Of a stretch of 64,000 nt of DNA, positions 17,788-27,048 are shown in pieces; the stretch's first letter is position 1, and the number at the start of each line of letters is the position of its first letter. The stretch spans positions 1 through 64,000 of the forward strand of contig JAENYQ010000002.1 of the NCBI GenBank assembly GCA_016841675.1. The letters are read 5' to 3'. The position numbers were made by a program, and so were the translations under genes. The DNA is from Desulfotomaculum sp. (lineage in GTDB: Bacteria; Bacillota; Desulfotomaculia; Desulfotomaculales; Desulfallaceae). A model generated the notes under the pieces. That model was not told the DNA's origin. It searched no databases and saw only the letters and a program-made list of their open reading frames with translations.

Positions 17788-17870
17788 CCTTTGATGTATT
17801 AGCTTGTTAAACTCCTTGTCCCCAACGTATGAATGTCTCCAATTTAAAAAATAACGGGTATGGTGATAAA

Positions 17871-19022
17871 ATGAAGATTGCTTTAGTCTGCAGTGAAAAA
17901 TTACCTGTACCTCCAATCCGGGGGGGGGCAATTCAACTATATATTGAAGGTATCGTTCCTTTTCTTATCAAAAGACACCAGGTAACCGTGTTTTCAATTA
18001 AAGATGCGAAACTGCAGGAACGTGAAATAATTAACGGCGTTGAATATTTCCGGGTATCCGCCAAAAGCAAAAATAACTATGTCGAGCTCGTTTCCCGGGA
18101 ATTATCCGCACGGCGGTTCGATGTCGTGCACATTTTCAACCGGCCAAAATCATTGCGGTTTTTTTACAACGCCTCTCCCGGCAGCAAGTTCATTCTCAGC
18201 CTTCATAACGAAATGTTTGCCCCTAACAAAATTGGCAAAGAGCAGGCTGTTTTTTGTCTGGAAACTGTGCATCGGGTTATTACAGTCAGTAATTTTATTA
18301 AAAAAACTGTAGAAAATAATTATCCCCGTGCCGCTGGTAAAGTTATAACAGTCTATTCAGGAGTCAATCCCGACGAATTTTATCCCATATGGACAGAAGA
18401 GGCCAGGAAAATCAAACAACAAATAAAAGGCCAATTTGGCATCGGGAACGGCAAATTAATTTTGGTAGTCACAAGATTTTCGGAGAAAAAGGGAGTACAT
18501 CTCGTTATTTCAGCCATGGAGGAAGTGCTAAAAAAATATCCGCAAACAGTATTATTAGTGGTGGGCAGCAAATGGTACGGAAGCAATAGGATAGACGAAT
18601 ATGTATCACACGTTTATAACTTAGCTAAAAATTTACCTGAAAAACATGTTGTTTTTACTGGTTTTATACCACCCAGGCAGGTAGTTGATTTTTTTTCAGC
18701 CGGTGATATATTTGTATGTGCGTCGCAATGGCAGGAACCTCTAGCCAGAATACATTATGAAGCTATGGCCGCCGGACTGCCGATTATCACTACAGACAGG
18801 GGCGGTAACACTGAAGTTATTGAAGGATATGGTAACGGGATTATTGTTCCTGAGTATAACAATAGCAGTGATTTTGCATGGGCTATAAATTTCCTGCTTG
18901 AGAATCCGGCAACAGCCCTGGCTATGGGTAGGCGGGGCAGAAAACTGGCTGAGGAGAAATATAACTGGGGCCGATTAGCAAGGGAAATACTAGAAATATA
19001 CGACTCAATCGAACATGGTTAA
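17871..19022 (+). CDS. CotSA-like GT4 glycosyltransferase
   Basis: About 383 residues, GT-B fold. The N-terminal half has PPIRGGAIQLYIEG. The C-terminal Rossmann half has VTRFSEKKGVHLVISAM and the EX7E motif (EPLARIHYE) with GLPIITTDRGGNTEVI. The ATG at 17871 is preceded by GGTGAT. The upstream in-frame ATG at 17829 lies in a GTCCCCAACGTATGAATGTCTCC repeat relic and lacks a site. It resembles CotSA, the spore-coat glycosyltransferase next to cotS in Bacillus. Here CotS-like genes lie 1 kb away. Confidence 0.85.
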   Translation: MKIALVCSEKLPVPPIRGGAIQLYIEGIVPFLIKRHQVTVFSIKDAKLQEREIINGVEYFRVSAKSKNNYVELVSRELSARRFDVVHIFNRPKSLRFFYNASPGSKFILSLHNEMFAPNKIGKEQAVFCLETVHRVITVSNFIKKTVENNYPRAAGKVITVYSGVNPDEFYPIWTEEARKIKQQIKGQFGIGNGKLILVVTRFSEKKGVHLVISAMEEVLKKYPQTVLLVVGSKWYGSNRIDEYVSHVYNLAKNLPEKHVVFTGFIPPRQVVDFFSAGDIFVCASQWQEPLARIHYEAMAAGLPIITTDRGGNTEVIEGYGNGIIVPEYNNSSDFAWAINFLLENPATALAMGRRGRKLAEEKYNWGRLAREILEIYDSIEHG

Positions 19023-19038
19023 TGAATTATATAAGGTA

Positions 19039-19092
19039 AGGGGACACACCTCCTTCGGAGGAATGTCCCCAACGTATAATGTCCCCAATGTA
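19039..19092. repeat. GGGGACA-type repeat, intact palindrome plus partial copies
   Basis: GGGGACACACCTCC-TTC-GGAGGAATGTCCCC forms a near-perfect hairpin. Two direct ATGTCCCCAAYGTATA units follow. It lies 17 nt after the glycosyltransferase stop. The rest of the 19,023-19,275 gap has CAAGGTC repeats and no gene. Confidence 0.8.
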
Positions 19093-19275
19093 TAATGTCG
19101 CCTTTATGAATATCCTTTTAAAACATAGATAGAGACCTTGCTCGGGTATAAAAACAAGGTCCTTATTGGCAACTATTCATTCAAGGTCAAAAGTCCAAGG
19201 TCACAAGTCACCAGAAGGACTACGACTATTGACCTTGGATTTTCAACTTATGTCTTTTAAATTATTTATAAGCCC

Positions 19276-19809
19276 TTAATCATCATCATCCTCCCCGTTG
19301 GGCTGGTAAATGCATACTGAAACCTTGGTTTCGCCGATTATTTCAGCGTAAACCCCCAGTTCCACGTCAATTTTAATTTTATTATCCATTGTGATAGTGC
19401 TCTCAAGGCATTCAGGACTCTTTATAATTTCCACTTTGGCATCAACCATACTGATGATGCCTTTCTCAAATTCATTTATGGGGATAATTTTTTCAAATTG
19501 TACGTTTTGCCTGGCTACATCGGTGGCTTTACCATTTTTATGAGCATACCAGACATGTATTTCAAAAGTGCCGCTTATATTAATACCAGGTTCTTGCATG
19601 GCCATTGCTTCGCTAATACCTGTATTATTGGTAAGCTGAAGCTTGGTAATAGTAGTTCCTAACACGTCAGTCGGAGATTGGCCTTCCGGAAGCTCAATAA
19701 ACTGGCTTAAAATAAAAAATTTCTTAGCATTTCCACAAACAGCCTTTGTAATAATCTCTCTATATTTTTTAGAAGCTGGATTAGAATTGGACGCTTCAAT
19801 GTGTTGCAT
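19276..19809 (-). CDS. CotE-like outer spore coat morphogenetic protein (copy 2)
   Basis: 177 residues and closer to Bacillus CotE than copy 1. It has YREIITKAVCGNAKKF, an ILSQFIELPEGQSPTDVLGTTI-type region, HVWYAHKNGKATDVARQNV, and ends with an acidic GEDDDD tail like that of CotE. Probable outer coat scaffold. Preceded by an AAGGAGGGG site and a sigma-K-like promoter. Two copies in one locus suggest layered or stage-specific coat assembly. Confidence 0.8.
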   Translation of the reverse strand: MQHIEASNSNPASKKYREIITKAVCGNAKKFFILSQFIELPEGQSPTDVLGTTITKLQLTNNTGISEAMAMQEPGINISGTFEIHVWYAHKNGKATDVARQNVQFEKIIPINEFEKGIISMVDAKVEIIKSPECLESTITMDNKIKIDVELGVYAEIIGETKVSVCIYQPNGEDDDD

Positions 19810-19904
19810 TAAATGTAACCCCTCCTTAAAATTTGATTATTAACATTTGGCGCCTGTTGTCTAACAATTTCCAATTTCTCAAATCGTTACAAACATTGGT
19901 AGTA

Positions 19905-19932
19905 CAGTATATGATTTAATAAAATAAGATGT
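19905..19932 (-). promoter_or_regulatory. candidate sigma-K promoter for CotE-like copy 2
   Basis: Minus strand AC (19932-19931), 17-nt spacer, CATATACTG (19913-19905). Confidence 0.5.
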
Positions 19933-19983
19933 GCTAAAACTAAAATAACATTTTACTGGTATTGGTAAAAATAATATACAATG

Positions 19984-21018
19984 TTATTCAACTGCTTTTT
20001 TAAGTACTTGTAAAATCACTTCTTCTTTATTTTTTTCCGTCAGGATTAGTTGTTTAAGCTTTTCCACATACTTACCGGGACTCCAATCGGGAGCCCGGTT
20101 GCGATAATATTTGTCAACTATTCCATAAAACAGGTGAGGAAATAGAAGATCGGCAGCCACCACTTCCCATTGCCCTTTCGTTAACGGATAATGATATTGA
20201 TAAACTGATACCATTAGTTTTAGTGTCTTTAATTTCCTACCGCCTACTTTTTTCAGAAACTTGTTTAAAATCTTTCTCAAATCCCGCGCCGGGATATCGA
20301 CAGTAATGGAGTCTAGATCAAATACGGTTATCCCCCTGTCCTTCTGCATTTTTAAGTTTTTGGGGGTAAAATCTTGGTGACAAAGACAGCCCCGGGTCCG
20401 GGACAATTCCATCCATTCCTTGTAGGCTGATCTTGCAAGCTTATTGATGGCCTGCTCTATTCTTCCAAAGGCTAGTTCATAATTTTGCAAAAAAATTTCT
20501 GAGAACTCATCATTATTTCTATGCGCACGGGCATGTTGGGCATAGGCCTGTAAATGGTTTTTTTTCTTTTGATAACTCTCGGGCCATGTACCCAAATGGG
20601 AGTTGGAGTCATACCTGGAGGGTGGTTTAAAACCCAAAGAGCCGCGATGGAACGCCGCCAGAGAGGATAACATGGCCTCGGTGTCGCGGGTGTAATCAGG
20701 TTGCTTACCATCAATCCATTCCATCAGAATATAAGTCAAGTTACCTATGGCAACAAAATTTTCCTGGCCCTTTGTTTTGATAATTTTCGGTACGCGAACA
20801 CCCGAATTGCTCAAGTGACTTGCCGCATCGGTGATAAATCTGGTCTGCGTTACGGATGATGGCATTTTTTTTAAAACCATCTTCCGGCCGCCTGAAGTTA
20901 CCTGCCAAACCGTCTTTTTCCCCTTATCCCTAAGCTCAAGCACCTGCGCATTTGCATGGCCGTATTTCAGTAATACTTTATATAATAACTCTATTTGTTC
21001 CGTGGTAGATGGAGTCAC
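19984..21018 (-). CDS. CotS-like spore coat kinase (copy 1)
   Basis: About 344 residues of the CotS/aminoglycoside-phosphotransferase fold. It has VLKKMPSS (ATP-binding Lys), YILMEWIDGKQPDYT, the catalytic loop LCHQDFTPKNL (HxD...N) and the metal-binding FDLDSI. The GTG at 21018 follows AAAGGAG by 10 nt, and that site sits over the stop of the upstream paralogue, so the pair is coupled. CotS-family proteins are coat components; the phosphorylated substrate is unknown. Confidence 0.8.
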   Translation of the reverse strand: MTPSTTEQIELLYKVLLKYGHANAQVLELRDKGKKTVWQVTSGGRKMVLKKMPSSVTQTRFITDAASHLSNSGVRVPKIIKTKGQENFVAIGNLTYILMEWIDGKQPDYTRDTEAMLSSLAAFHRGSLGFKPPSRYDSNSHLGTWPESYQKKKNHLQAYAQHARAHRNNDEFSEIFLQNYELAFGRIEQAINKLARSAYKEWMELSRTRGCLCHQDFTPKNLKMQKDRGITVFDLDSITVDIPARDLRKILNKFLKKVGGRKLKTLKLMVSVYQYHYPLTKGQWEVVAADLLFPHLFYGIVDKYYRNRAPDWSPGKYVEKLKQLILTEKNKEEVILQVLKKAVE

Positions 21019-21023
21019 CCGTT

Positions 21024-22022
21024 TCACTCTCCTTTGATTAACGCAGATAGCAATTCGATTTTTTTCCTGGCTACTGTGCATGTCACAGATATTTCACTGG
21101 GCTTGATAGACTTTTCTTTAATGAAATAATTTTTTGCGGTGTCATGTAATTCATGGGGAAATAGTAAGTCAATATATAAAACCCGGCGTTTACCATCATC
21201 CAGCGGGTTTATCTTTTCATACCAGTTCAGCATTTCATTTAATTGCTCTCGGTCCCAGCGGTTACGGCCGGACATAAGCTTAATAATAACTTTACGTAAA
21301 TCCCGACTGGGCAGATCAAAGGTTACCCCGTCCAGGTCCAATACATATACACCGTGCGGCGAAATTAAGGCGTTTCCGTCACCATAATCTTGGTGACACA
21401 AATTACCGCGTTGTCTTATGTCGTTAACCCAACTGCTGTAATCAGATCGCTCCAGTAATTTAACGCAATCCATGCCAACCTCAGCCATTACGTTTATTTC
21501 ATTTAGAAAAGCGTGACATACAGGGTGTTGTGGTTTTTCAAGTGATTTTTTTTGCCATTCATAAAAACGTCTTAAGACGGATTTGTAATAATTGCCCATG
21601 CCATCTAGCTTGGAAGAAACACGGCACTCTGTAGGAGGAATGTAGCCGGCCGAATCAACATGAAACTGCGCCAAAGCCTCCAGGGCTATTTTTAAATCCC
21701 GTGTCAGGATAATGCTTCTTCCCTCTATCCATTGGTAGAGAACAAACAGATGACCCTGGAATTCTACATAATCTTCACCGTTGAGGGTTGGAAAAATCCC
21801 GGGTACCCTGGCTCCTTGACTGGCCATGTATTTTTGCGCATTAATTGAAAACAGTGCTTTTTCTTTGCTGTGCCGAAGTCTTTTAAGGCAAAGCGTTTCT
21901 TTAGTTGACTTTACCTTCCATAACGTTTTAATGCCGCCACTTTGTATTACTGTAATTTCATCTATTCTTTTTCCATAACTAGAAAGTACTTTGTTGGCGA
22001 TATCATATAAGGCAGAAGACAT
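21024..22022 (-). CDS. CotS-like spore coat kinase (copy 2)
   Basis: About 332 residues with the same layout as its neighbour: LCLKRLRHSKEKA, FVLYQWIEGRSI, LCHQDYGDGNAL and VLDLDGVTFDLPSRDLRK. All kinase-fold catalytic residues are present. The ATG at 22022 follows AGGGGG by 8 nt. The upstream ATG at 22082 has no site. It is first in a two-gene minus-strand operon and divergent from the amphi-Trp gene. Confidence 0.8.
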   Translation of the reverse strand: MSSALYDIANKVLSSYGKRIDEITVIQSGGIKTLWKVKSTKETLCLKRLRHSKEKALFSINAQKYMASQGARVPGIFPTLNGEDYVEFQGHLFVLYQWIEGRSIILTRDLKIALEALAQFHVDSAGYIPPTECRVSSKLDGMGNYYKSVLRRFYEWQKKSLEKPQHPVCHAFLNEINVMAEVGMDCVKLLERSDYSSWVNDIRQRGNLCHQDYGDGNALISPHGVYVLDLDGVTFDLPSRDLRKVIIKLMSGRNRWDREQLNEMLNWYEKINPLDDGKRRVLYIDLLFPHELHDTAKNYFIKEKSIKPSEISVTCTVARKKIELLSALIKGE

Positions 22023-22231
22023 GCGTAATCCCCCTAACGTAATTAAGACTGATTCTTTGTATTTTATGAGAGCTAGCCCCAAGTGGTGTAATTTTTATAT
22101 AATTTATATAGGATTTTAAATAATTTACGGTAACATTGAAATATTTTACCATTAGCATGCACACTCAAAATTGCCGCATCATAATCTAGTATATGTAATA
22201 GATAAAAGAATTTAAAACGGAGGGATCGTTA

Positions 22232-22468
22232 GTGGATTACAGTGAAAAGTATGTTGGTTCAAAGGGTGATTTTCTCAAGTTTATGAATGATGTAGTGATG
22301 AAAATGGGTTCCCGGTCTTTGACTATCGAAGAAGAAGTCATTGAGCTTCCCGAGGATGTCGAACTTGAGTACAAAATTAAGTACGACGAAGATGAGGAAG
22401 AATACAAGCTGGCTATAAAAGTCTGCTGGCTCAAGCCAGGAGTAGAAGAAGCTGAGGATGCTGATTAG
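22232..22468 (+). CDS. amphi-Trp domain protein
   Basis: 78 residues from a GTG with a GGAGGGA site 8 nt upstream. The pattern VELPEDVELEYKIKYDEDEEEYKLAIKVCWLK matches the small amphi-Trp family (alternating hydrophobics ending in a conserved Trp). Acidic tail. Function of the family is unknown. Confidence 0.7.
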   Translation: MDYSEKYVGSKGDFLKFMNDVVMKMGSRSLTIEEEVIELPEDVELEYKIKYDEDEEEYKLAIKVCWLKPGVEEAEDAD

Positions 22469-22561
22469 GATGCAGCGGAATAAAAAATAATACAGGGGAT
22501 TAAATACATGGTTTGCCTGCATTGTTTTTTGTTATTTTCAACTTTTTATTCGGTGCTTGGG

Positions 22562-22611
22562 GATAAGGAAAGGGTACACACTCCGCAGAAGGTGTGTACC
22601 CTTTCCTTATC
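22562..22611. repeat. perfect 20-bp inverted repeat between convergent genes
   Basis: GATAAGGAAAGGGTACACAC and its exact complement flank a 10-nt loop. The GGGTACACAC core looks like a GGGGACACAC variant of the repeat family. It sits between the amphi-Trp gene and ppdK, which converge, and may serve as a bidirectional terminator although U-runs are weak. Confidence 0.75.
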
Positions 22612-22658
22612 TCTAGTATTTTTACGGTTATCCTTTATATCAGGTTTTGCGTCGTTGA

Positions 22659-25304
22659 CTAGCTGTTTTTCACCTTGGCCTGGGCAGCGGCCAGACGGGC
22701 AATGGGTACTCGAAAAGGAGAACAACTGACGTAATCCAGTCCAACTAGGTGACAGAACTCAATTGAGGATGGTTCGCCACCGTGCTCACCGCAGATCCCA
22801 ATTAACAAATCGGGTTTAACACCCCGGCCAAGTTTTACAGCCATTTCCATTAGTTTTCCCACACCCTTGCGATCCAGTACCGCAAAGGGGTTATCAGATA
22901 GGATTTTCTTTTCAGTGTAGTGCTGTAAAAACTTGCCCTCAGCATCGTCACGACTAAAGCCCAGAGTGGTCTGGGTCAGGTCATTGGTACCAAAAGAGAA
23001 AAAGTCTGCTCCAGCAGCTATTTCATCGGCTAGAAGGGCGGCACGGGGTACTTCAATCATAGTACCCACGGTATATTCAAACGCAACTCCGGATTCCTTC
23101 ATTACGTCTGTGGCTGTTTGCTCCACCAGTGAACGCAGGTAAGTCAGTTCCTTTACCTCTATCACCAACGGGATTTCAACTTCGGGTATTACTTTGCAGC
23201 CATCCTGCACCAACCGCGCCACCGCCTGGAAGATGGCCCTGGCCTGCATAACGTAAACGGCCGGGAAAGTGATACCCAGGCGGCATCCCCGGTGACCCAA
23301 CATAGGGTTGAATTCGGACAGGGAGCGTACTTTTCTAAGCAGTTCTTCTTTCTGCTGCAGTTCCACGACGTCGCCGCCGGTAAGCTTCAACGTGGTGATC
23401 TCGACCATTAATTCTTCAGCATTAGGCAAGAATTCGTGCAACGGAGGGTCTAAAAGCCGAATGGTCACCGGCAAACCTTCCATAGCCTTAAAAATACCGT
23501 AAAAGTCTTCTTCCTGCATAGGCAGCAGCTTGGCCAGAGCATCGTCCCGTTCTTCATCTGTGCCGGCCAAGATCATTTCCTGCACAATGGGTAATCTTTC
23601 CTGGGCCATAAACATGTGCTCGGTCCTGGTCAGTCCAATGCCCTCGGCCCCAAATTCCCTGGCTTTAATTGAGTCTTGGGGGGTGTCGGCATTGGTACGC
23701 ACACCCAAGGTACGTATTTCATCCGCCCAGATGAGCAATTTACGGAATTCCGTCCCCAGTTCGGGGTCAATCATGGGCACCTGGCCCATGATTACCTGGC
23801 CGGTGGAGCCGTCAATTGATAATATATCGCCTTTTTTAATAACTAACCCATTAACTGAAAATAGCTCTTTATCGTAATCAATCCGGATGGCCTCGCATCC
23901 GCAGACACAAGGTTTGCCCATACCCCGGGCCACCACGGCGGCGTGACTGGTCATCCCGCCTCTGGAAGTGAGGATACCCTGAGCAGCCACAATACCATGT
24001 ATGTCGTCCGGGGTGGTCTCAGTACGCACCAGAATTACCTTGCGGCCTTCCTGAGCTAATTTTTCGGCCTCGTCGGAGCTAAATACCACCATGCCGCCGG
24101 CAGCGCCGGGCGATGCGGGGAGACCGGTGGCTATTACATCCAATTTGGCATCGGGATCGATACGGCGGTGCAGCAGGTGGTCCAGGTGAGCTGGTTCCAC
24201 TCGCATAATGGCCTCTTCTTTATTGATCAGCCCCTCGTTAACCATGTCGACAGCGATCTTCATGGCGGCCTGGGCTGTGCGTTTACCGTTACGGGTTTGC
24301 AGCATAAAAAGCTTGCCGCGTTCAATGGTGAATTCTATATCTTGCATATTGCGATAGTGTTTTTCCAACAGTCCGCAAATACGGTCAAACTCCTCGTAAA
24401 CTGCGGGCATTTCATTTTTCAGTGTGGCGATAGGCTGCGGCGTCCTGATACCTGCCACTACGTCCTCACCCTGGGCATTAATTAGATATTCACCGTAAAG
24501 CTCTCTGGTGCCGGTGGACGGATCGCGGGTAAAAGCGACTCCGGTGCCACAGTCGTTGCCCAGGTTGCCGAAAACCATGGCCTGGATATTAACCGCAGTG
24601 CCCAAGTCATCGGGTATCTTGTTCACCTTACGATACACAATAGCACGGTCACTGTTCCAGGAGTTAAATACTGCGTATAAGGCTTTAAATAACTGTTCCA
24701 TGGGATCCTGAGGGAATGGTTCTCCTGTTTCTCGCTGGATTAGTTTTTTGTATTCTACTACCACAGCTTGCCATTGTTCAGCATCCAACTGATTATCATA
24801 CTGAACTTCGGCTTTATCCTTATGTATGCTCAGGATGCGTTCAAATTTATCATGGTCAATACCCAACACCACGTCGCCGAACATATTAAGAAAGCGACGG
24901 TAACAGTCCATGGCAAACCGGTCGTCTCCAGATTCTTTGGCCAGGCCGCGCACGGTATCGTCGTTTAAGCCCAGGTTTAACACCGTGTCCATCATGCCGG
25001 GCATGGAAATGACCGCTCCGGAACGCACACTGACCAGCAGCGGGTTGTCGGGATTCCCGAATTGCTTGCCGGTTTTTTCCTCGAGGGTACTCATTGTTTC
25101 CCGGACCTGCTCTTCCATCCCGGGCGGAAACTGCCTGTCTTCACTATAAAACTGAATACACGCTTCTGTGGTAACGGTGATACCGGGTGGAACAGGCAGG
25201 CCGATGTTAGTCATTTCTGCCAGGTTTGCGCCCTTGCCGCCCAGCAAGTCCTTCATATCAGCCCGGCCTTCTGCAAATGTGTAAACCCATTTTTTACTTG
25301 CCAT
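22659..25304 (-). CDS. ppdK: pyruvate, phosphate dikinase
   Basis: About 881 residues, the family's normal size. It interconverts pyruvate + ATP + Pi and PEP + AMP + PPi. N-terminal ATP-grasp domain (GGKGANLAEMTNIGLPVPPG). Central swivelling domain with the phospho-accepting His in GGMTSHAAVVARGMGKPC. C-terminal PEP/pyruvate barrel with FFSFGTNDLTQTT and LIGICGEHGGEP. ATG 25304 follows AGGGGGC. The preceding in-frame ATG at 25355 lies inside the regulator gene. It overlaps the end of its own regulatory enzyme by 11 nt. Confidence 0.97.
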   Translation of the reverse strand: MASKKWVYTFAEGRADMKDLLGGKGANLAEMTNIGLPVPPGITVTTEACIQFYSEDRQFPPGMEEQVRETMSTLEEKTGKQFGNPDNPLLVSVRSGAVISMPGMMDTVLNLGLNDDTVRGLAKESGDDRFAMDCYRRFLNMFGDVVLGIDHDKFERILSIHKDKAEVQYDNQLDAEQWQAVVVEYKKLIQRETGEPFPQDPMEQLFKALYAVFNSWNSDRAIVYRKVNKIPDDLGTAVNIQAMVFGNLGNDCGTGVAFTRDPSTGTRELYGEYLINAQGEDVVAGIRTPQPIATLKNEMPAVYEEFDRICGLLEKHYRNMQDIEFTIERGKLFMLQTRNGKRTAQAAMKIAVDMVNEGLINKEEAIMRVEPAHLDHLLHRRIDPDAKLDVIATGLPASPGAAGGMVVFSSDEAEKLAQEGRKVILVRTETTPDDIHGIVAAQGILTSRGGMTSHAAVVARGMGKPCVCGCEAIRIDYDKELFSVNGLVIKKGDILSIDGSTGQVIMGQVPMIDPELGTEFRKLLIWADEIRTLGVRTNADTPQDSIKAREFGAEGIGLTRTEHMFMAQERLPIVQEMILAGTDEERDDALAKLLPMQEEDFYGIFKAMEGLPVTIRLLDPPLHEFLPNAEELMVEITTLKLTGGDVVELQQKEELLRKVRSLSEFNPMLGHRGCRLGITFPAVYVMQARAIFQAVARLVQDGCKVIPEVEIPLVIEVKELTYLRSLVEQTATDVMKESGVAFEYTVGTMIEVPRAALLADEIAAGADFFSFGTNDLTQTTLGFSRDDAEGKFLQHYTEKKILSDNPFAVLDRKGVGKLMEMAVKLGRGVKPDLLIGICGEHGGEPSSIEFCHLVGLDYVSCSPFRVPIARLAAAQAKVKNS

Positions 25305-26130
25305 ATCTCTGCCCCCTGTAGTAAATTTCCAGCACTCTGCTGGCAGTTTCCTCAACAGCTTTATTAGATACGTCTATAATTGAACAGCCGGCTTTTTTCA
25401 TAATTCCTTCGGCATATTCCAGTTCTTTCAAGATGCGTTCCATGCTGGCGTAATCTGCGCTGGAGGTCAGTCCCAATGACTTCAGCCGTTCACGGCGAAT
25501 TTCATTTAACAAACTGGGCCGGATAGTCAGACCAATCATCCGGTGGGACGACAAATGAAAAATTTCGTCCGGTGGTGCCACCTCGGGAACCAAAGGCACG
25601 TTGGCCGCTTTAATGCGCCGATGCGCCAGATACATACAGAGCGGCGTTTTAGAGGTCCGGCTAACGCCGATTACCACTAGATCAGCCCGGGTAATACCCC
25701 GCGGGTCTTTACCATCGTCATACTTGACCGCAAATTCAATGGCTTCTACTTTGCTAAAGTATTCCTGGTCGGTCTTGCGCACCAGTCCCGGCTCCAGCCT
25801 GGGTGGGCGTCCCTCCAGTTTGGTCAACGCTTCCAGCACCGGTCCCATAATATCCACTGTAATAATATTGTGCCTTTGAGCTTCCCTGATCAGGGTTGCC
25901 TTTAGCTCAGGCAGCACCAGGGTGTAGGCAATCATGCTGTTAAAACCGGCCACTTCTTCCACTATTTCCGGTATTTCCGATGCGTCGTTGACGTAGGGCA
26001 CCCTATGTATATCAACGCCATCGCCGTTGAACTGGCTGGCAGCGGCCCGCACCACCAGTTCTGCCGTTTCACCGATGGAGTCCGAAATTATATATACTGT
26101 CCGGTTAGATTGGTTACTTGTTGCGGAAAT
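25294..26130 (-). CDS. PPDK/PEP-synthase bifunctional regulatory protein with possible ATT start
   Basis: DUF299-type kinase/pyrophosphorylase that inactivates and reactivates PPDK by Thr phosphorylation. Its P-loop-like GVSRTSKTPLCMYLA and the DYASMERILKELEYAE C-terminus are present. The conserved N-terminus (YIISDSIGETAELVVRAAA) continues upstream of the first GTG at 26055. The frame is open to a TAA near 26,160 but contains no ATG, GTG or TTG before it. An AGGGGGG site lies 9 nt before an in-frame ATT at 26130, which I take as the likely start. Confidence 0.85.
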   Translation of the reverse strand: MSATSNQSNRTVYIISDSIGETAELVVRAAASQFNGDGVDIHRVPYVNDASEIPEIVEEVAGFNSMIAYTLVLPELKATLIREAQRHNIITVDIMGPVLEALTKLEGRPPRLEPGLVRKTDQEYFSKVEAIEFAVKYDDGKDPRGITRADLVVIGVSRTSKTPLCMYLAHRRIKAANVPLVPEVAPPDEIFHLSSHRMIGLTIRPSLLNEIRRERLKSLGLTSSADYASMERILKELEYAEGIMKKAGCSIIDVSNKAVEETASRVLEIYYRGQRYGK

Positions 26131-26221
26131 GTAAACCGCCCCCCTAGAATTGAGGTTTGCTTGTTATCTTACCTAGCCAGAAAATAATCATTATGGTGTC
26201 ATCAGAATGACTGTATACATG

Positions 26222-26863
26222 TTAAAAATTACCCTCGCCCAGTTCAACAAACACCCTGGCAATGTTAGTCTTGCTAATCCGACCAATGACCTCTAGGAGC
26301 GACATGCCATTCTCACCCTTAAATTCCTTGACCACCGGCAGTGCGTCGACCTCGTGGTTAATTAGTTTACGGGCGGCTTCCCATACGGAATCCTCAGACT
26401 CCACGTACACGACGTTGGGCATCCTGGTCATAATCACACCAACAGGCAATTTATTAATGTCCTGTCCGCCTAGGGTGAACTTAAGCAAGTCCTTGCGTGA
26501 AATAACCCCTTCCAGGTAACCACCTTCTCGAACGGCAAACAAGGTGCCCACATCCTCAATAAACATGGTCACCACAGCGTCGTAAACAGTGCAGTTTTCC
26601 GGCACCACCACCGGCACCGACTTAATTTCACCCACCAGCACCTGGTGCAGCTTTTCGGCCAGCATTCGGCCAGGCTTTTTACCGCTGTAAAAATAGCCTA
26701 CCCGAGGGCGCGCCTCCAGTATTCCGGACATGGTTAATATGGCCATATCCGGACGCAGTGTGGCCCTGGTAAGATTTAGCCGCTCGGCAATTTGTTCGCC
26801 GGTTATGGGTCCCTCGGTTTTTACTATGTCTAATATATGCTCTTGCCGCTTGGTAAGCTGCAT
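26222..26863 (-). CDS. ccpN: CcpN-like transcriptional repressor (HTH + two CBS domains)
   Basis: About 214 residues. N-terminal winged helix (QEHILDIVKTEGPITGEQIAERL then LTRATLRPDMAIL), then paired CBS domains (VPENCTVYDAVVTMFIED; GVISRKDLLKF; DALPVV). In Bacillus, CcpN represses gluconeogenic genes and is cotranscribed with the PPDK-regulator homologue yqfL. Here it lies just upstream of that regulator and ppdK, which suggests adenylate-sensitive control of PEP formation. The ATG at 26863 follows AAGGGGC; an upstream ATG at 26884 overlaps that site. Confidence 0.85.
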   Translation of the reverse strand: MQLTKRQEHILDIVKTEGPITGEQIAERLNLTRATLRPDMAILTMSGILEARPRVGYFYSGKKPGRMLAEKLHQVLVGEIKSVPVVVPENCTVYDAVVTMFIEDVGTLFAVREGGYLEGVISRKDLLKFTLGGQDINKLPVGVIMTRMPNVVYVESEDSVWEAARKLINHEVDALPVVKEFKGENGMSLLEVIGRISKTNIARVFVELGEGNF

Positions 26864-26985
26864 ATCATCGCCCCTTAAGAGCAATTATGCCATACTAATA
26901 ATGTTTATCTATATATATATTATATTACATACCGGCTTTGCATTTTCCTTCTGATCAAAAAAATATTTATTGCCATTTTAAGCAT

Positions 26986-27046
26986 TCAGGGGTCAAAAGT
27001 TAGAATTCAGAGCAATTAAAGCCAATAAACCTTGTTTAATTCCGTC
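26986..27046. repeat. dispersed repeat (AGAATTCAGAGCAATTAAAG unit), copy 1
   Basis: The run GGTCAAAAGTTAGAATTCAGAGCAATTAAAGCCAATAAACC...CCGTCTCCTAA is recognisably similar to 30,095-30,190 upstream of glyQ, which ends in CCTGTCTCC triplets. Both copies flank the glyQS operon. Confidence 0.55.
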
Positions 27047-27048
27047 TC

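Noticed and set aside
22508-22729. 73-codon plus-strand open frame
   Set aside because: It reads straight through the perfect 20-bp inverted repeat and into the antisense of ppdK.
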